64,000 nucleotides of DNA from Melastoma dodecandrum (taxonomy: Eukaryota; Streptophyta; Magnoliopsida; Myrtales; Melastomataceae), in NCBI GenBank assembly GCA_029817715.1, contig JARUPY010000234.1, positions 47,474-111,473 on the forward strand, in the 5' to 3' direction. Made by a program: the position numbers and the translations under genes. This document shows positions 1 through 13,650 of this stretch, piece by piece (position 1 is the stretch's first letter; every line of letters begins with the position of its first letter). Under the pieces are notes generated by a model. It searched no databases. It was given only the letters and a program-made list of their open reading frames with translations, and was not told the origin of the DNA.

Positions 1-226
1 TGAATCAAAAGGCTTTCTCTAGGACCACAATATAAAGACAGGTATTGCAGACAGGCATTCAGACATCTTTCATTAATATCACAAGATCATGTGGCTTTTT
101 AGCTGCATATATGTACACACCCACCCATTACTACGTCGTACTACTAGTTATGTTTTGTTCTTGCCTTTAATTTGGGTGGTTGTGGAATCAGGTGATGAGG
201 AAGTGGGAGAGGCTAAGTGGGCGTGC

Positions 227-989
227 CTAGTTCTTGCTTCGGTTTATTTCTCCGGAAGGTTTAGAGTGATCGGGTTTGTCCGAGATCATCCTACGTATCA
301 TCTCGCTCGTCTCTTCCTCCGTCATCCGGTCCTCCTTTCCTCCTCCCCCATCACCGCTGCTGCCTCCGCCTCCGCCCTGGGAGGACTGAGCGGCATAGGC
401 TTCAAAGAACTCCTTGTTCTCCTTCTCCAATTCGTTCCACACTGCAAAAAGGGGACTCGCCAAGTTACACAAATGACGAAAAGCTTTTTATGGGTCATGC
501 TTTTCGGCAACCCTCAACTGCATCTATATGGAGTGTATAAATGGAAAGCCCGTCATTCGCCATAACTTGATCGGAACCCTAATCAGTAAAAGAAAAAAAA
601 ACATTTTTATAGTCCTAGAGTAGGGGAGCAACCTGTTTCGGGCGATCTATTCATTTAGGTTACTTTGAAAAGATGAAAAAAGAAACGGGGAAGAGAAAGA
701 TGAAATAAAATCTACCGGTGGAAGTAATGACGGGTTCAATCTTCGCATGCTTCAAGAGGGCTTCCATGCATTCCTCCTTGGTCATACGATAGATCAAACA
801 CTTCTCTATCAGATGGTGCACCTAGTTCCGTAGATTCGTCGACCGGATGAATGACAATCGAGAAGAAAACAGTGCCCATTATTTCAGAGACCAAATATGA
901 TAAAAAGGATATGAACAACAAGAACCGCAAGATGATAATAAGGGGATGATCGTTACCAGGTGAATATACGAGGCGGGGGAATCCCCCAT
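227..989 (-). CDS. Small plant-specific protein with A_thal_3526 (TIGR01589-type) domain
   Basis: Three-exon gene, 117 aa. I joined CDS 989-957, 821-716 and 441-227 at GT-AG sites (donors gtaacg and gtagat; acceptors ctag and ttgcag), and all phases close. The start is an ATG in a good context (accATGG) giving MGDSPASYIHL. Exon 2 holds the family core (HHLIEKC, then MTKEECMEALLKHAKI and EPVITST). Exon 3 continues VWNELEKENKEFFEAY and ends in a low-complexity Gly/Ser and acidic tail (residues about 68-117). The spacing matches the short plant-specific A_thal_3526 family. The biochemical role of this family is unknown and I infer none. The protein has no signal peptide or membrane segment, so it is likely soluble. 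Upstream (990-1700) is its promoter side. Family assignment is confident, function unknown. Confidence 0.86.
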
Positions 990-3398
990 GGTCGTTTATT
1001 GCAAAACTTACGAGATAAGGAACAAAGGCAAGCGGAGTTTCAGAAGGGGAGCATTCAAAGGGGGCGATCAAGGTCATGCAAGGGAGGCGATTGAGAGAGG
1101 GAGGGAGGGAGTTGTGGTATTAGGGCAAGAGCAAGTGGTAGCAACGACTGGTACGATGAGAAAGGGGGAAAGAGTGGGAGGAGATGATGATCACTCGGAG
1201 GGAGGGGGGGGGGGTTAGTTGGGTTTGATGGTGGGAACAAAAGTCCCACGTGGGAGATAAAAGATTATTGGCTGGGAAGAGATTAGGGAAGATTTGGTTA
1301 AAGCCCCCCTCCCCCCTCCACCCTCCCTCAATATCCATTTGCATTCACCCCCCCCTCCTCTTCCTCATCAAATTCAAATTTAGATTCTCTCCGACAATTT
1401 TTTATTTCTTTGAATTCCCTTTTTCTTTTCTTTTTTACTTGTATATGCGTGCAATGAGGAGACTTTGCCTTAGCCTTAACCTCATCATCTATGTCCCGAA
1501 GCAAATTTAGGCTACACAAAACCCTAATAGTTTCCGCAGAATCGTCACGGGACGAATTCATTCTTTTTTTTTTTTTTCTAATTTCACATACTATCGCTCT
1601 CATATTTTCCTGTCGAAAATTTTCGTTATCCATCGGAACCCATCGAAATCACCGCGGAAACAAACGGAGCCTTACTTGTATTGGTTTGAATTTGGGGTTT
1701 TGTTGTTCCTGCAAGTAGTGTCTGAATGCAGCCACGGATATTATAACACCCCCCCCCCCCCCCTCTCGACTCAACTTGTGTGGTCTAATTTGTTTTCCAT
1801 GACAAGAAAGAGGGAAAATGCCAGACGAGGGTGGCAAAAAATAGTACACTGGTGGGGGGAGGGGGCCGGGAGTGTCCTATCTCCTTTACCCTACAGTAAA
1901 ATTATTACAGAAGGATCTTTGGTATGCCACCTTCGTTATTTTGTGAGGGGGGAGTAACTCCAACGATGGTTCATGGTTTTGCTTCTTAACAATATCTTAG
2001 CCAAATAACCCTAATATCTTCCAATGAGCAGCAGCCTACGTAAATAGTAGTTTCATCCGATCCACTCGAAATGTTTCTTCTACCCCCAATTTGTTTTCCT
2101 TAGAGCCAAAGGGTGTCTACACGCAATCAGGGAGACAAAGATGTGAAGCTAGATGTGGACGAGGACAAAAGATCTAAGTGGTGGGGATTCGATGCATGTC
2201 ATCGATCGATCTTCTCTCGTCGAGATTACATCCACGGCAGCTAGAACGAAACTTTATCCATCTCCATCTGCTAAAAATTTGTGTGGACAACCGGGCGCCA
2301 TGTGACTTTTGAAGCTAAGGTTTTGGCTCAGATGATTGGATTTTTCCTTTTTTCCCTTACACTGCGCCCTAATGCCTAAGAACCCGCTCTCACGTATACA
2401 AATTCCCAAGACCGCTCTGGTATCGACATACCTATAATTTTCTTTTCCATTTGCCACGATCAATCATTTGTAAATGTCGGAAGGTTGGGTTATTTTCGTT
2501 CGTTAGTTTTTCGGGGAGAACATCTGAGAATTGATGAATTTTTGTTATTTTTCGAGAATAATCAAAGAGGGGAAGTTGTGCCCACGGCAACATGTGATGG
2601 CGATTGTTGTTTGCATGATGATGATTGCGTGGGACTTCGACTTGCCACGTCATCTATCCGACCCCCCCCCCCCTCCCTCTCCTCCGGGGATGAAGATCAG
2701 ATATGATTCGTGGATCGATTCAGTGACGTGGCGCCTCCTCAGTGGCTGATACCCTCGGCAAGACAACTGGGACTTTTTCTTGGTTTTTTATTTATGAATA
2801 AGAGATAAGCCGACTGCCTTATCTTCACAATCTGATATCGGAGAAAGTATTCAGCACATGCAAAAAAAGGACTGTTAAACTCAACTTGTGTGGAATTTAT
2901 GCTTCACATCCATCGACTTCTACTAGTCCAGTCGGCCGAACATCGCAATTTGAGCATATGCCTGTTTCTCGCGACGAACACAAGTTATACCTAGACCACC
3001 GGGGTCCAACTCCAATATCCAATGTCATTACAGTCATTTAAAATTATGTGGCAATGTTGCACAGTACGTTCTAAATCAAACTGCCGTCATCCAGGACTAA
3101 CTAGTTCCTCTTGCTTCGTCATAACCAGTACTTATTCTTCAAATGTCATAGCAGAGCCTGGTATGAAGCACAGGCGGACTATCAATCCACCAGACTAATT
3201 TCACAAGCCCCTTCTGGCTCATGAACTTCTTCAATCTGCTACCGTTTTATTTTAGAGAAATCCTTCTCGTTCGCATCAGTCATTAGCTGGTTGTGGGACA
3301 TTAACTATACACATGGATATTCCCCTCGGCTTATGATACTGGGGCAACCACTGATAGAGAGAGAGAGAAGCAGGACGAGAAGAAGTTACCATTGATGG
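990..3398. other. Intergenic region between A_thal_3526 gene and MTP11
   Basis: I see no gene in these 2.4 kb. The low-coordinate part is the promoter side of the 227-989 gene. It contains homopolymer tracts (G run near 1203-1214, a 15-base C run at 749+1000, i.e. 1749-1763, C run near 2664-2674) and a T run near 1565-1578. The high part, next to 3399, should hold the 3' UTR of MTP11; a short GA repeat lies at 3356-3367. The open frames here are short and lack family signatures or splice-compatible partners. Confidence 0.6.
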
Positions 3399-5960
3399 CT
3401 AAGAGTGTGCATTTGCATGCTCTGGCTTGTGAGAGTACTCGTAGTCGAGATGTACAAAGGCCCTCTCGATCTCAGGAAGAAGCTCAAGCTTCTCCTGCAA
3501 GGCTTCCCCTATATCGTGAGCTTCCTGCAAAGGCATACTGGCAGGCAGGACAATGTCGACCTCGACAAAGTAGTGTGACCCAAAGGTGTAAGCACGGACA
3601 GTGTCAATGTGTTTTATTGCCTTGTGATGGTTCCAACAGAGGTACGTGAGCTTCTGTAGATAATCTGGAGCGGCCGACCTCCCAACAAGGGAATTGACAT
3701 TCTCCAATACGGTTAATGACCATGTGCGAATGGTGTATAGTGCCAGCTGCAAAGGTTCCAAGCATTGATTAGAATGAAATAAATATCAAGTGCAGGGATC
3801 AGAAAAGCAAGCAAAAGAGCTAGGAGAAAACCGTAGAAAAACCAAAGGCATAGGAAGAATCGGAGAACCCAACAGATTGACTACTTTCACTAAGCAGATT
3901 TTACACAGGTATATATTTGGTTCACAAGAAGAAAAGGCTGGTCTCACGTACAATTATAGCTCCCACGGGGTCCAACCATCCACGAACATAGTTGGCAAGA
4001 AGTGCAGCGATGAGACCAATGATGTTGGTTACAACATCAAAAAAGTGGTCTTGCGCATAAGCTTTCACGATCTCATTCTTAAATGACCGACAATAAAGCA
4101 TCAGGAGGAGTTTGACCAGAGTCACTGACAGCATGATACCAACTAGCCACTGCTCCTGCTCTTTTGTCAGATCAAACTCGGATTCCTGAACGGCAACAGA
4201 AAGAGAATTAAAGCATTCGAGTAATTTTCTAAGCCGGTGTCTACAGCTCGCTAATAGCAAAGATCATTACTTCAATAGAATTACGTACATCAGAAAATAA
4301 TTGCCGAAGTGACTCCAGGATAATCTGCAACCCCAGAGTCGCCATGACGGAAGCAAAAACAAGGATTCCCTACATATAAGCTCAAACGTGATTAGAAAGG
4401 ATGTAATAAGAAGCAGATTGCCGTGCAGTTTGTATTATCATACCAGTCAGAGCCATTTAAAACATATCTGACAATCACTGGATAATAGGATATGGAAGAA
4501 CTATTAATGGCAGAGCAATTCTTTCTTGCTATCTATGTTTAAAGCACAAATTGATAACCTCTTTGCAATTCAAGCACAGTTCAGCAGAAACGTGAAAGTT
4601 CTAGGAAGCCATTCCAAACAAGATCGGAAGATCTTGTGACATGGTGGAATTTTTCGAGACATTGACAAGTTTTTCTAAGTCAATAGCAAGGAACTTTAGA
4701 CACATAACTAAAGCAGAACTCAATTCCAGAGGAATGCCTCCTACTAACCAATGGCTGCATCCTCTTCTTCCCAATAGGATATTGATATGGGTTTGGTGTT
4801 TGCATGGAGAATGCAGTAAACCACAGGATGAAGCCCGACAAGAGATCAAGAAGAGAGTCCAATGTGGATGCTATAATGGCTAATGAACCACTTCGAACAG
4901 ACGCATAGACTTTCGCAGCAAAAAGGACCATATTTGCTATGTTTGATATCCGGATGGCAAATGTTTCGCTTTTGGCGAGATTCTCCTGCTCCTCCTGCAT
5001 AACGTATAAAGCAAGATTTCAGTACAATAACAAATCCGAAACAAGGTACAGTACAGGGGTCAACAATTCATTGCCACCAACCTTTGACATTCCAGGAACA
5101 AATCCACGCTCGGCTAAAGCATCCATCTCATTGAAGCCCTCTACAATCTCCACCTGCTGCTGGTAGTACTCTGCCACATCATCTTCCGGTCCTGGTACAA
5201 GTAGCAAGATGCTATTATGACAATAGCGAAGAGAAAACAGACAACTTTCCAGCCACCATAACACCCCTCGTCGCACCACTGCTGAAGTGCCCAATCTCAA
5301 CCTATAGCTAAACGCACCTACAATCAATCAAGTACCCAACTGGGAAAAAAGTCTGCAATCCCGCTCGCAAACAACACCAATAACCATAATTGGCAAGGGT
5401 GGTGGAGAAAGAAAAACCCAAAAGACGGGGCAGCCAAATACTCCCAGACAAAAAAGGCCTAGGCAGATTCGGGAGTACATTAGCTATTACAATATGAGAC
5501 AGGAGAAAACCTCAACTTAACAACTCGAATCCAAAGACTTACTTTTAATACAATAATCGTGGACAGGGCAAACGATTACATTAAAACTAACAAAAACGCC
5601 AACAGAGCAAGATCCTTCCCCAAATTCAAACCAATAAACTAAGCAAAAAAAAAAAAAGGAAGAAGACGGAATCCACGGGATGCCTACACACGCTCCGACT
5701 AAATCAAGAAAGGAATAATCACAATCCAAAAGGAACGAAACGAAAAAGGAATAATCGTTCGTGGATCCAGAGAAACATCATCCATGAAAATCGTAACCTA
5801 GGACGCCGAGGCAATAGTCGTGGCAACCCTTGGAGGGCTTCTTGGAAGGGAGGTCGGGGGACAACTGGTAGCCATCGAAGTTGAGCCTCCAGGAGAGGTC
5901 TCCGTTGGGGACGCTAGTAAGGGGGAGACGCTCGTCGTCCATGGCCACCGGTTCAACCAT
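3399..5960 (-). CDS. MTP11: Metal tolerance protein 11 (Mn-type cation diffusion facilitator)
   Basis: Six exons, 393 aa: 5960-5798, 5191-5082, 4994-4749, 4369-4289, 4185-3952, 3746-3399. Every junction is GT-AG and all phases close. The family exports Mn2+ from the cytosol into Golgi/prevacuolar compartments by H+ antiport. Visible family marks are the acidic N-terminal region, the YYQQQVE block before the membrane domain, an Asp pair in TM II (DSLLD), the Mn-CDF DxxxD signature in TM V (AQDHFFD), and a long cytosolic C-terminal domain ([15 protein letters not shown]) ending [10 protein letters not shown]. Length equals Arabidopsis MTP11 as I recall it (394 aa). The start at 5960 gives MVEPV, as in the family. 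The gene is intact. The 5' leader is G-rich (G tract near 6056-6078). It shares recalled synteny with RPL23A and PNSL1. Confidence 0.95.
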
Positions 5961-6480
5961 CTCCGTCCTCCCGGAAGGTAGGAAGGAATCAGTTACAAGG
6001 AAATGAACCTCGGACTGCACGTGGGGAAGGGTGGCGTTTCCTTTCGTTTGGGGGTTGGGGGGGGGGGAGGGGGGGGGTTGATGGCGTCCCGCTTTCAAAA
6101 AGCGAAAGTAGGGGAATATGTATTATTATTATTTAATTTTTTTAATGCATGTAATTTTTTATTATTATTACAATTTTTTATATTTAGTAACATAGCATAA
6201 ATGACCCCCCCGCCCGCTCTAGGGAAGGGAACCCAATCAACGGTCCGGGGTGGGCGGGCCAGGGGGGGGGTAGTTTTGGGATTTCCTCCTGGGGATTGCT
6301 CCGGGCGCGTGCAATTGGAGGTGAGGAGAACGTGGGTTGGGCGTGCCAGGGTTCGGACAACACGTGGCGGTGACCCGTTGGGGTAGATGAGACGTGGCTG
6401 GTTAGGTTTCTGGTCTGTGTGGTGCAGGTGCACCCCTAGTGTCATACGGCAGTATCTTCCTTTACGAGTTTCGTTCTTTA
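5961..6480. other. MTP11 upstream region
   Basis: Promoter and leader side of MTP11 (transcribed leftwards). It contains a G-rich stretch at 6050-6079 and an AT-rich block of TAT/TTA repeats at 6118-6190, followed by a GC-rich segment at 6208-6380. No gene is supported. A MITE-like element begins at 6481. Confidence 0.5.
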
Positions 6481-6847
6481 TTGACGTCATTTAACAAAAT
6501 ATTTCGTCAAATAACGTTTTAAGTTTCAATATTTCTCTAATGACCCATTAAAGTCGGCCTTATAAAGGTCGACTTTTCTACACTTAATAAAAATAAAAAA
6601 ATTTCAATGATTAGTTACACGAAGGAAGTCGGCCTTTTCACTTAAACTTTTTTTTTTTAATTCGAAGGAAAAAAAAATTTAATGAGAAGTCGGCATTAGG
6701 AAAGGAAAAAAAAAAAATTCACACGAGGAAGTCGGCCTTTTCGCCAAGACCGAAGTCGGTATTTGTAAGACCGACTTAGGCGAGTTAGTTCGCGAATTAT
6801 TTTCCTTAATGGGTCGTTCGACGAAATATTTCGTCGAATAATATAAT
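6481..6847. mobile_element. MITE-like element, degraded copy (palindrome family, copy 1)
   Basis: A 367-bp non-coding segment with imperfect inverted ends, flanked on both sides by TA. The left end begins TTGACGTCATTTAAC; the reverse complement of the right end begins ATTATATTATTCGACGAAA. A subterminal AAATATTTCGTC motif lies inside both ends. The interior carries several copies of AAGTCGGCC/GGCCGACTT (6551-6573, 6626-6635, 6686-6694, 6729-6738, 6752-6777) separated by A/T-rich stretches. The conserved subterminal text (GTTAGTTCGCGAATT) and core motif are shared with the element at 15837-16268, so the two belong to one family. No transposase is encoded. Superfamily is undetermined; a TA target duplication would fit Tc1/mariner, but the ends are not Stowaway-like. 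Confidence 0.68.
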
Positions 6848-7904
6848 TAAGGAACAAAACTCTTTTCTTTCTTTCACGTGAGGAATGGTTTTTGAGGTTT
6901 TGGTGGGGGATGATGGGGGGAGGGTGAAGGGATTTTCTCGTCAGGATCGGCGAGGATTTGGGACAAAATGGACAAATTTATTTTTATTTGGACCACGAAC
7001 GTCTCCTTGTCCCACCCACGCCACGAGTTGGCCCCCTACTTGGTTTTTCCCTTCTCCTTTCCTTCCTTTTATAGGAATTGTGGGGTAGGTGGGAAGTATG
7101 GGCGTGGCCACTGAGGAGGAGAGGCATAAACATAGTCAAGTCACAGTCAATGAAACTAATCAACGATTTATTAAAATAAGGTTAGAAGGATAAGGATGGC
7201 CACCTCCCTTTTGCGCCTTGTCGTTGGGTCGGTCTAATGGGCCCGGGGAGGCCATTGGACTCAGTTTCGTTCAGACAATGGGCCGGATCTGGATCCGGAT
7301 CAAGCCATTTGTCTCATGTGATTGTCGTGCCGCCCAACCAAAGCTCGATTCTTTTTTTTTTTTTTGTCAAGTAAAACTCGATTATTAAAAAACCTTCCTA
7401 TTTTATCATTATCCATTTGGAATATGTCCCCAAGCAGGAATCCAGACCTACTACCGCCGGCTCAGCTGGACAAAATAATTTGGAAAGACTCAGAAGTGTC
7501 CGTTTTTAATCCTCTTTCACCACACATCCCCATTATATCTGGGAAAGAAAAGGCAAAAAACAAAACAAACGACTTCCTTACATCCATTGTAATACAAGTA
7601 AAACAACCGCGGATAAGCGAAGAAACCGAAACTCACGTCTCTGTCCCACTCCGTTGTTGTTGTCGTCCCTGTCAACTTTGGTTTGGTCCCCCACGCCCTC
7701 TACCTTATCTGTCCCTTAGCGCGTTCCTCGTCCTCTTATTTGTTTCTCACGTACTCCGACCACCTGCACTCAACTACCCTCCCTTTAACCCATTTTTTTT
7801 TCCGAACCCGACGACTGAGACCCATCACCAGATCCATTACCCACTTCACTCCTTGCCCCTTCCCGGTTGATCGAGCGTCGCCGGGCTTCGTCCTTCCCCC
7901 GTCG
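6848..7904. other. HEXO1 upstream region
   Basis: No gene is supported. The segment contains the promoter and leader of HEXO1, a T run at 7351-7364 and a CT-rich leader before the ATG at 7905. An upstream ATG at 7683 is in frame with HEXO1, but it would add 74 residues ahead of an obvious signal peptide, so I do not use it. Confidence 0.5.
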
Positions 7905-10900
7905 ATGCCCTCCATGTCCCTTTACTCCTTCGCGGCCCTAGTATCTTTTGCCGCGTTGATCTTGCCCCGTGTATTCGCTGCGGGAGTCGCCGATGTCGAC
8001 TCCTTGACCTACGTCTGGCCTTTGCCGGCGGAGTTTAGCTACGGCAACGGCACGCTGTCGGTCAATCCCGGGCTCTCGCTCGTCGCGGAGGGCGGCGGAG
8101 GGGGTTCGGGCACCATCAAGGACGCGTTTGATAGATATTATAAGATTGTGTTCCAGCACAACGACGCTTTTAGTATTTTGAACGCGTTTGGGAGGAGGAG
8201 CAAGACAGCTGGGTTTGATATCAATAAGCTGAGGGTCATTGTTCATTCCAAGGATGAGGGGGTGAGTGTATCTCGATCGACTTTTGGAGGGTTTTGTATG
8301 GTCTGTTTTTGTGGCCTTTGGTTTTGAATTTGATGATGTTGTTGGTTTGTGTGAGCAGCTTCAACTCGGGGTGGATGAGAGTTACAGTCTGTCGGTTCCA
8401 ACAAAGGATGGGAATTCGATTGCTGGAGAGGCGGTGATTGAGGTAGAACAATGTATTCAATTGTTCTAGCTGCCAAGTACTTGATTTTTGTTTGTTTGTT
8501 AACTGAATTGTGCTCAGTTCGATAAAAGAGAAAAAAGTAACGAACTTCTTCAGTTGGTTTTTGATGGTGCTGTGTGCAATGGCCGATAAGCTATCAGAAT
8601 CTTATCAATTCAGGATGCTGGTCATTTGATTTCTCAGATTTGTTAGTCCCTTGTTTCTGAAACACCCTCCTGACAAATTTGTAGCTTTGCTCGAGTTTGA
8701 CTTCAGTTGATTTCTGCAGGCAAACACTGTCTATGGTGCTCTACGCGGATTGGAGGTATGTCAGCACTTTTCCCAAACGTTGTCGGATTAACTTTGAATA
8801 GCAGAAGTTGCCGGACGTATATTTCCCCTCATTACTTATTCCTCTGCAAATGATGTAGACATTCAGCCAGTTATGTACTTTTGATTTTGGTGCAAAAACT
8901 GTGCTGCTGAGAAAGGCCCCATGGTACATCAAAGACAAGCCAAGGTTTGCCTATCGTGGACTTCTGCTTGGTGAGTAGCGATTACCATTTAAATCGCGGT
9001 AGAGTCAAAGATCTGAGCCATTTTCTGATATCTGGACTTCTTATGTGGGCTTCACTGGTATTGCAGATACATCGAGGCACTATCAACCTATTGAAGTCAT
9101 CAAACATATAATTGACTCCATGTCCTATGCCAAACTTGTAAGATGTCAACTGAAAAATTCATATGCAGTTTATTTCTATATTGTGCATGGATTGGAATAC
9201 CAGCACACTGAACAAAGGTTTGTTCTTCTCCAATTCTGCGGATGTCATCCTGTCGTGGGTCAATTGGATTGAGTAGAATGTCCTTCACTGGCACATTATA
9301 GACGAACAATCATTTCCTCTCGAAGTGCCTACCTATCCTAAGTTGTGGCAAGGTGCATATTCTCGGTGGGAGCGATACACTGTCGAGGATGCTTACGAAA
9401 TTGTAAAGTAAGTGTGGAGTTAATCTAGTTGTGAGCTGTATTCTTTTATCGATGGAAAATGACTTATTACATATAAGCTGGCTTGAATTTTTGCTATTCT
9501 GATGCCTTATTTTATGATCTCGGGTGTGGTGAGTCACTAACAGTTAATTTCTGTTTTCTTTCTTTCTCGAATCACCCATATGAAGCTTTGCCAAGAGTAG
9601 AGGTATATCCTCGTATCCCTTATCTAAAAGAAAATTTTGGTCTTAAAGATTTCTCATGAATGGTTTGTTGCTTTTTCTATGTAATTAATGGCAGGGATCC
9701 ATGTGATGGCTGAAGTTGATGTCCCAGGTCATGCGGAATCTTGGTAATCCACTGAGGATCAACAGTACTTGTCTGTCTTGAGATTTGACAGACTCTCGAG
9801 ATTCATTCACAATACTTCCTCGCAAATGGATATGGAAAACACATATCCTGTCTCTACTTTTTCCTGTGATTACAACAGGTCTTTAATTTTGTAACTTCGT
9901 TATTCACAGGGGAAAGGGTTATCCGCAACTCTGGCCATCTTCTTCGTGTAGAGAGCCACTGGATGTTTCCAATAATTTTAGTTTCGATTTGATCTCTGGA
10001 ATGTTATCAGGTGAATCATTTCAGCACCTCAATAATGTTGTCTGTTGCTTTTAAGGGCCTAGATAATGAACTTGAATTCAATGACTTTGGGGAGGCCTTT
10101 TATGATAGGAAACTCATTTTCATGAGCTTATGGCCGGGATTTTTCTGCATTAGTTGATCCAATATGTCAAAGACAATCTTCTTTCCTTCAATCTCCCTGG
10201 TAACCTGTCTGAGATTTACTTTTACATCTGCATCTGTAGATATGAGGAAAATATTCCCTTTTGAGCTCTTCCACTTGGGTGGCGATGAGGTCAACACGGG
10301 TTGGTACTCTTGACTGTCATATCTCTTGCTCCATATGTTATGGAGTACCGAATCAACTGTGTACTTTTTAGTATTCAACTTGAATATTGCTGAGCTCATC
10401 GTGGTCACTTCCACCATTCTTCTTTTAAATCTCCAAGTGGATTTATGAGTTTGCATTTGCTAAGTTTTTTTTCTTATCTCTTGACCAGATTGTTGGACAT
10501 TTACTCCGCGAGTACACCGGTGGTAAGTACCTCGAGAAAATATGGCCCTTCTATGTTGTTGTAAATTCAAGTACTCAGATGATGGGTGTCGTTCTAAATG
10601 CAGGCTTCAATCTCATAACATGACTGGGAAGGATGCGTACACGTCATTCGTACTTAAGGCTCAACAAATCGCTATCTCAAAGGGTTGGACTCCTGTGAAC
10701 TGGTATATCCGAGTGAATCATACTTCTTCCAGTTTCTAAATACAATGCCATTGTCTTAACTCGTTAAGATCGGGAGCTTTTCAGACAATGGAAAGCATAT
10801 GTAGGAAAATTTATCTCATCTACTCGTTCAAGATATTATTGGTGGGTTTGATTGATGTGATCTTTTCTCCAGGGAAGAAACTTTCAACAATTTTCCCAGA

Positions 10901-11520
10901 AAAGCTTGACCGGAGAACGGTAGTGCACAATTGGTAAGTGTTTTAAGCGTGCCTTTTACCGAGTGCTGCTGCTGTTATTTGAACCAGGCAAGGGTTGACA
11001 CAGATTCTGTTGCAGGCTAGGACCAGGCGTTTGTCCGAAAGTCGTGAATAGTGGTTTAAGGTGCATCTTCAGCAATCAAGGTGTTTGGTATCTCGATCAT
11101 TTAGATGTGCCATGGGATAAAGTCTACACAGCGGAACCACTGGAAGGAATAACCGATCCGTCAAAGCAAAAACTCATGCTTGGTGGTGAAGTGTGTATGT
11201 GGGGCGAGACAGCTGACCCCTCCAACGTCCTCCAGACAATATGGCCTCGGGCCGCTGCCGCTGCTGGTAAGTCTTACTCCATGTTCACCGCCAGTCCCTT
11301 ACCAAACACAACCTTTTCTCACTATACCCTCTCGGTGTACGCAGAGCGTTTGTGGAGTAAATGGGAGTCAATTCCCACTGCTAATCTCAACAAAACCGTA
11401 TTGCCCCGATTACATTACTTCAGATGTCTGTTGAACACTCGAGGCGTCCAGGCAGCTCCCGTCACCAATGCATTTGCACGGAGCCAGCCACAGGGCCCCG
11501 GTTCATGCTACTACCAGTAG
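7905..11520 (+). CDS. HEXO1: Beta-N-acetylhexosaminidase (GH20), HEXO1-like; one-base frame break in exon 13
   Basis: GH20 enzyme that removes terminal GlcNAc/GalNAc from N-glycans; HEXO1 is the vacuolar plant form. Fifteen exons: 7905-8261, 8359-8442, 8720-8755, 8859-8970, 9067-9137, 9277-9407, 9586-9602 (17-nt microexon), 9695-9743, 9910-10010, 10240-10299, 10489-10522, 10604-10702, 10873-10933, 11016-11266, 11345-11520. Junctions are GT-AG. A signal peptide is at residues 1-24. GH20 marks are RGLLLDTSRHY, NVLHWHIIDEQSFP, the catalytic Asp-Glu pair in HLGGDEVNT (about 335-336), GEVCMWGE, and a C-terminal PRLHYFRCLL. Exon 13 has one base too many: a TTTT run near 10891-10894 shifts the frame and brings a TGA at about 10906. 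All other phases close, giving 545 aa if that base is discounted. This is either a homopolymer sequence error or an inactivating mutation. Confidence 0.93.
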
Positions 11521-12250
11521 AACTCCCAACTCTTCCCACGGAACACGGCACTGGGGAACATGTATGAGAATGTCATCGTCCTTACCTGCATTTCTTCAAG
11601 CTAAGCCTTGTAACTCTTATCATCTACATAGATTATGTCTTTCTTCCAATCTGTGCTCAACAGCAATTGGGCCAAAACTTAATGCTCGACACAAGGCGCT
11701 TCTTTGCTCCGACCCGTAAATTTTCGACACACCGCATCTAACCATCTTAACAAGACTGAATTCTTACACAGACATCGAAATACATACCCTCACGAACTCG
11801 CACAGAGACCAGCCGTATGCGAGTGTCGTATGGCCATGGTTCGCACTACGATCATTGATATATAATATGTGAATCGCGATAATCATAATTGTTTTCTGGG
11901 CATTATTGCTCTACTTGAATTGGGCCGAAGGGGATGAACGAGACGGGCCATAGGAGGTCATTGGCAAATATATTGGCCCGGGATCAATGCGGGCCTATGA
12001 GGCCCAGTATAGGAAAGGAAGGGTCAAACGGTCATTTTGTCAAGAGAGAAGAATCCACCCCAATCCGTGTGTCCTCTTAAAGCCCTAACCCTAGCGGCCG
12101 CCTCGCTCCACTCCTAGCGGCGTTCGAGCAGGTGATCTTGCCCTCCCCCCTCCCTTTTCAGTCAGTCCTTCCATGTTAATCTCTCCTTGGTCTGTTTGTC
12201 TGATTCCTTTTTATCCCTATTTTTCCAGGTGAAATTTCCTCCGGTCCGCC
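11521..12250 (+). promoter_or_regulatory. RPL23A promoter with site II and telo-box elements
   Basis: This lies between the HEXO1 stop and the RPL23A start. The first part is HEXO1 3' UTR. Nearer the gene are TGGGCC at 11921-11926 and its reverse GGCCCA at 12001-12006 (site II elements), and a telo-box-like CTAACCCTAG at 12085-12094. This pairing is typical of plant ribosomal protein and growth-related promoters. A pyrimidine-rich leader (12095-12160) and a probable 5' UTR intron (donor near 12130, acceptor ttttccag ending about 12230) precede the ATG at 12251. Confidence 0.65.
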
Positions 12251-13201
<951 letters not shown>

Positions 13202-13650
13202 GTAGTTGAAATGGAGAGTTTCCTGTTGAGGTGGTTTGCTTCTATAGTTGACTTTGAAGAAAAGGTTTTGATGGCTGATTCTACCATTTCCCGGGATTAT
13301 CTAGTTCCTATGTATTCCCTCTTGAATGCTTTTCTTCTATCATCGGAAATACATACAGCATGGAATGAGAAATCACAATGACTATGGGATGCAGATCGTC
13401 CAATTTTTAAGTTCAATGTGATATCAGACTTATCTTAAGATGCATACTTATCTTCGTTTTCACAACTCTGATTTTCTTCCAAATTTCATGGTTCAGTTTG
13501 TCAAGTTCATTTGTCGCATTGACTTGCATAAAAGAATTTTCCTGGAAAACAATATCCTTGCCAACATTGCGAAAATGCTTTCTACTCAACTGGTGCTTTT
13601 AGAAAGCAGAATTTGTGGGGTCTCACAATCTGTAGCAATCAAGGCTAAGG
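13202..13650. other. Convergent intergenic gap RPL23A / PNSL1
   Basis: The 3' UTRs of the two convergent genes meet here. I see no further gene, RNA or repeat; an open frame at 13440-13676 is low-quality and overlaps the PNSL1 3' end. Confidence 0.6.

Noticed and set aside
89..565. 158-codon ORF on the plus strand
   Set aside because: Antisense shadow of the last exon of the A_thal_3526-type gene, whose splice structure and family match are clear.
7322..7870. 182-codon ORF upstream of HEXO1
   Set aside because: Low-complexity, pyrimidine-driven frame that overlaps the HEXO1 leader; HEXO1 itself starts at a signal peptide at 7905.
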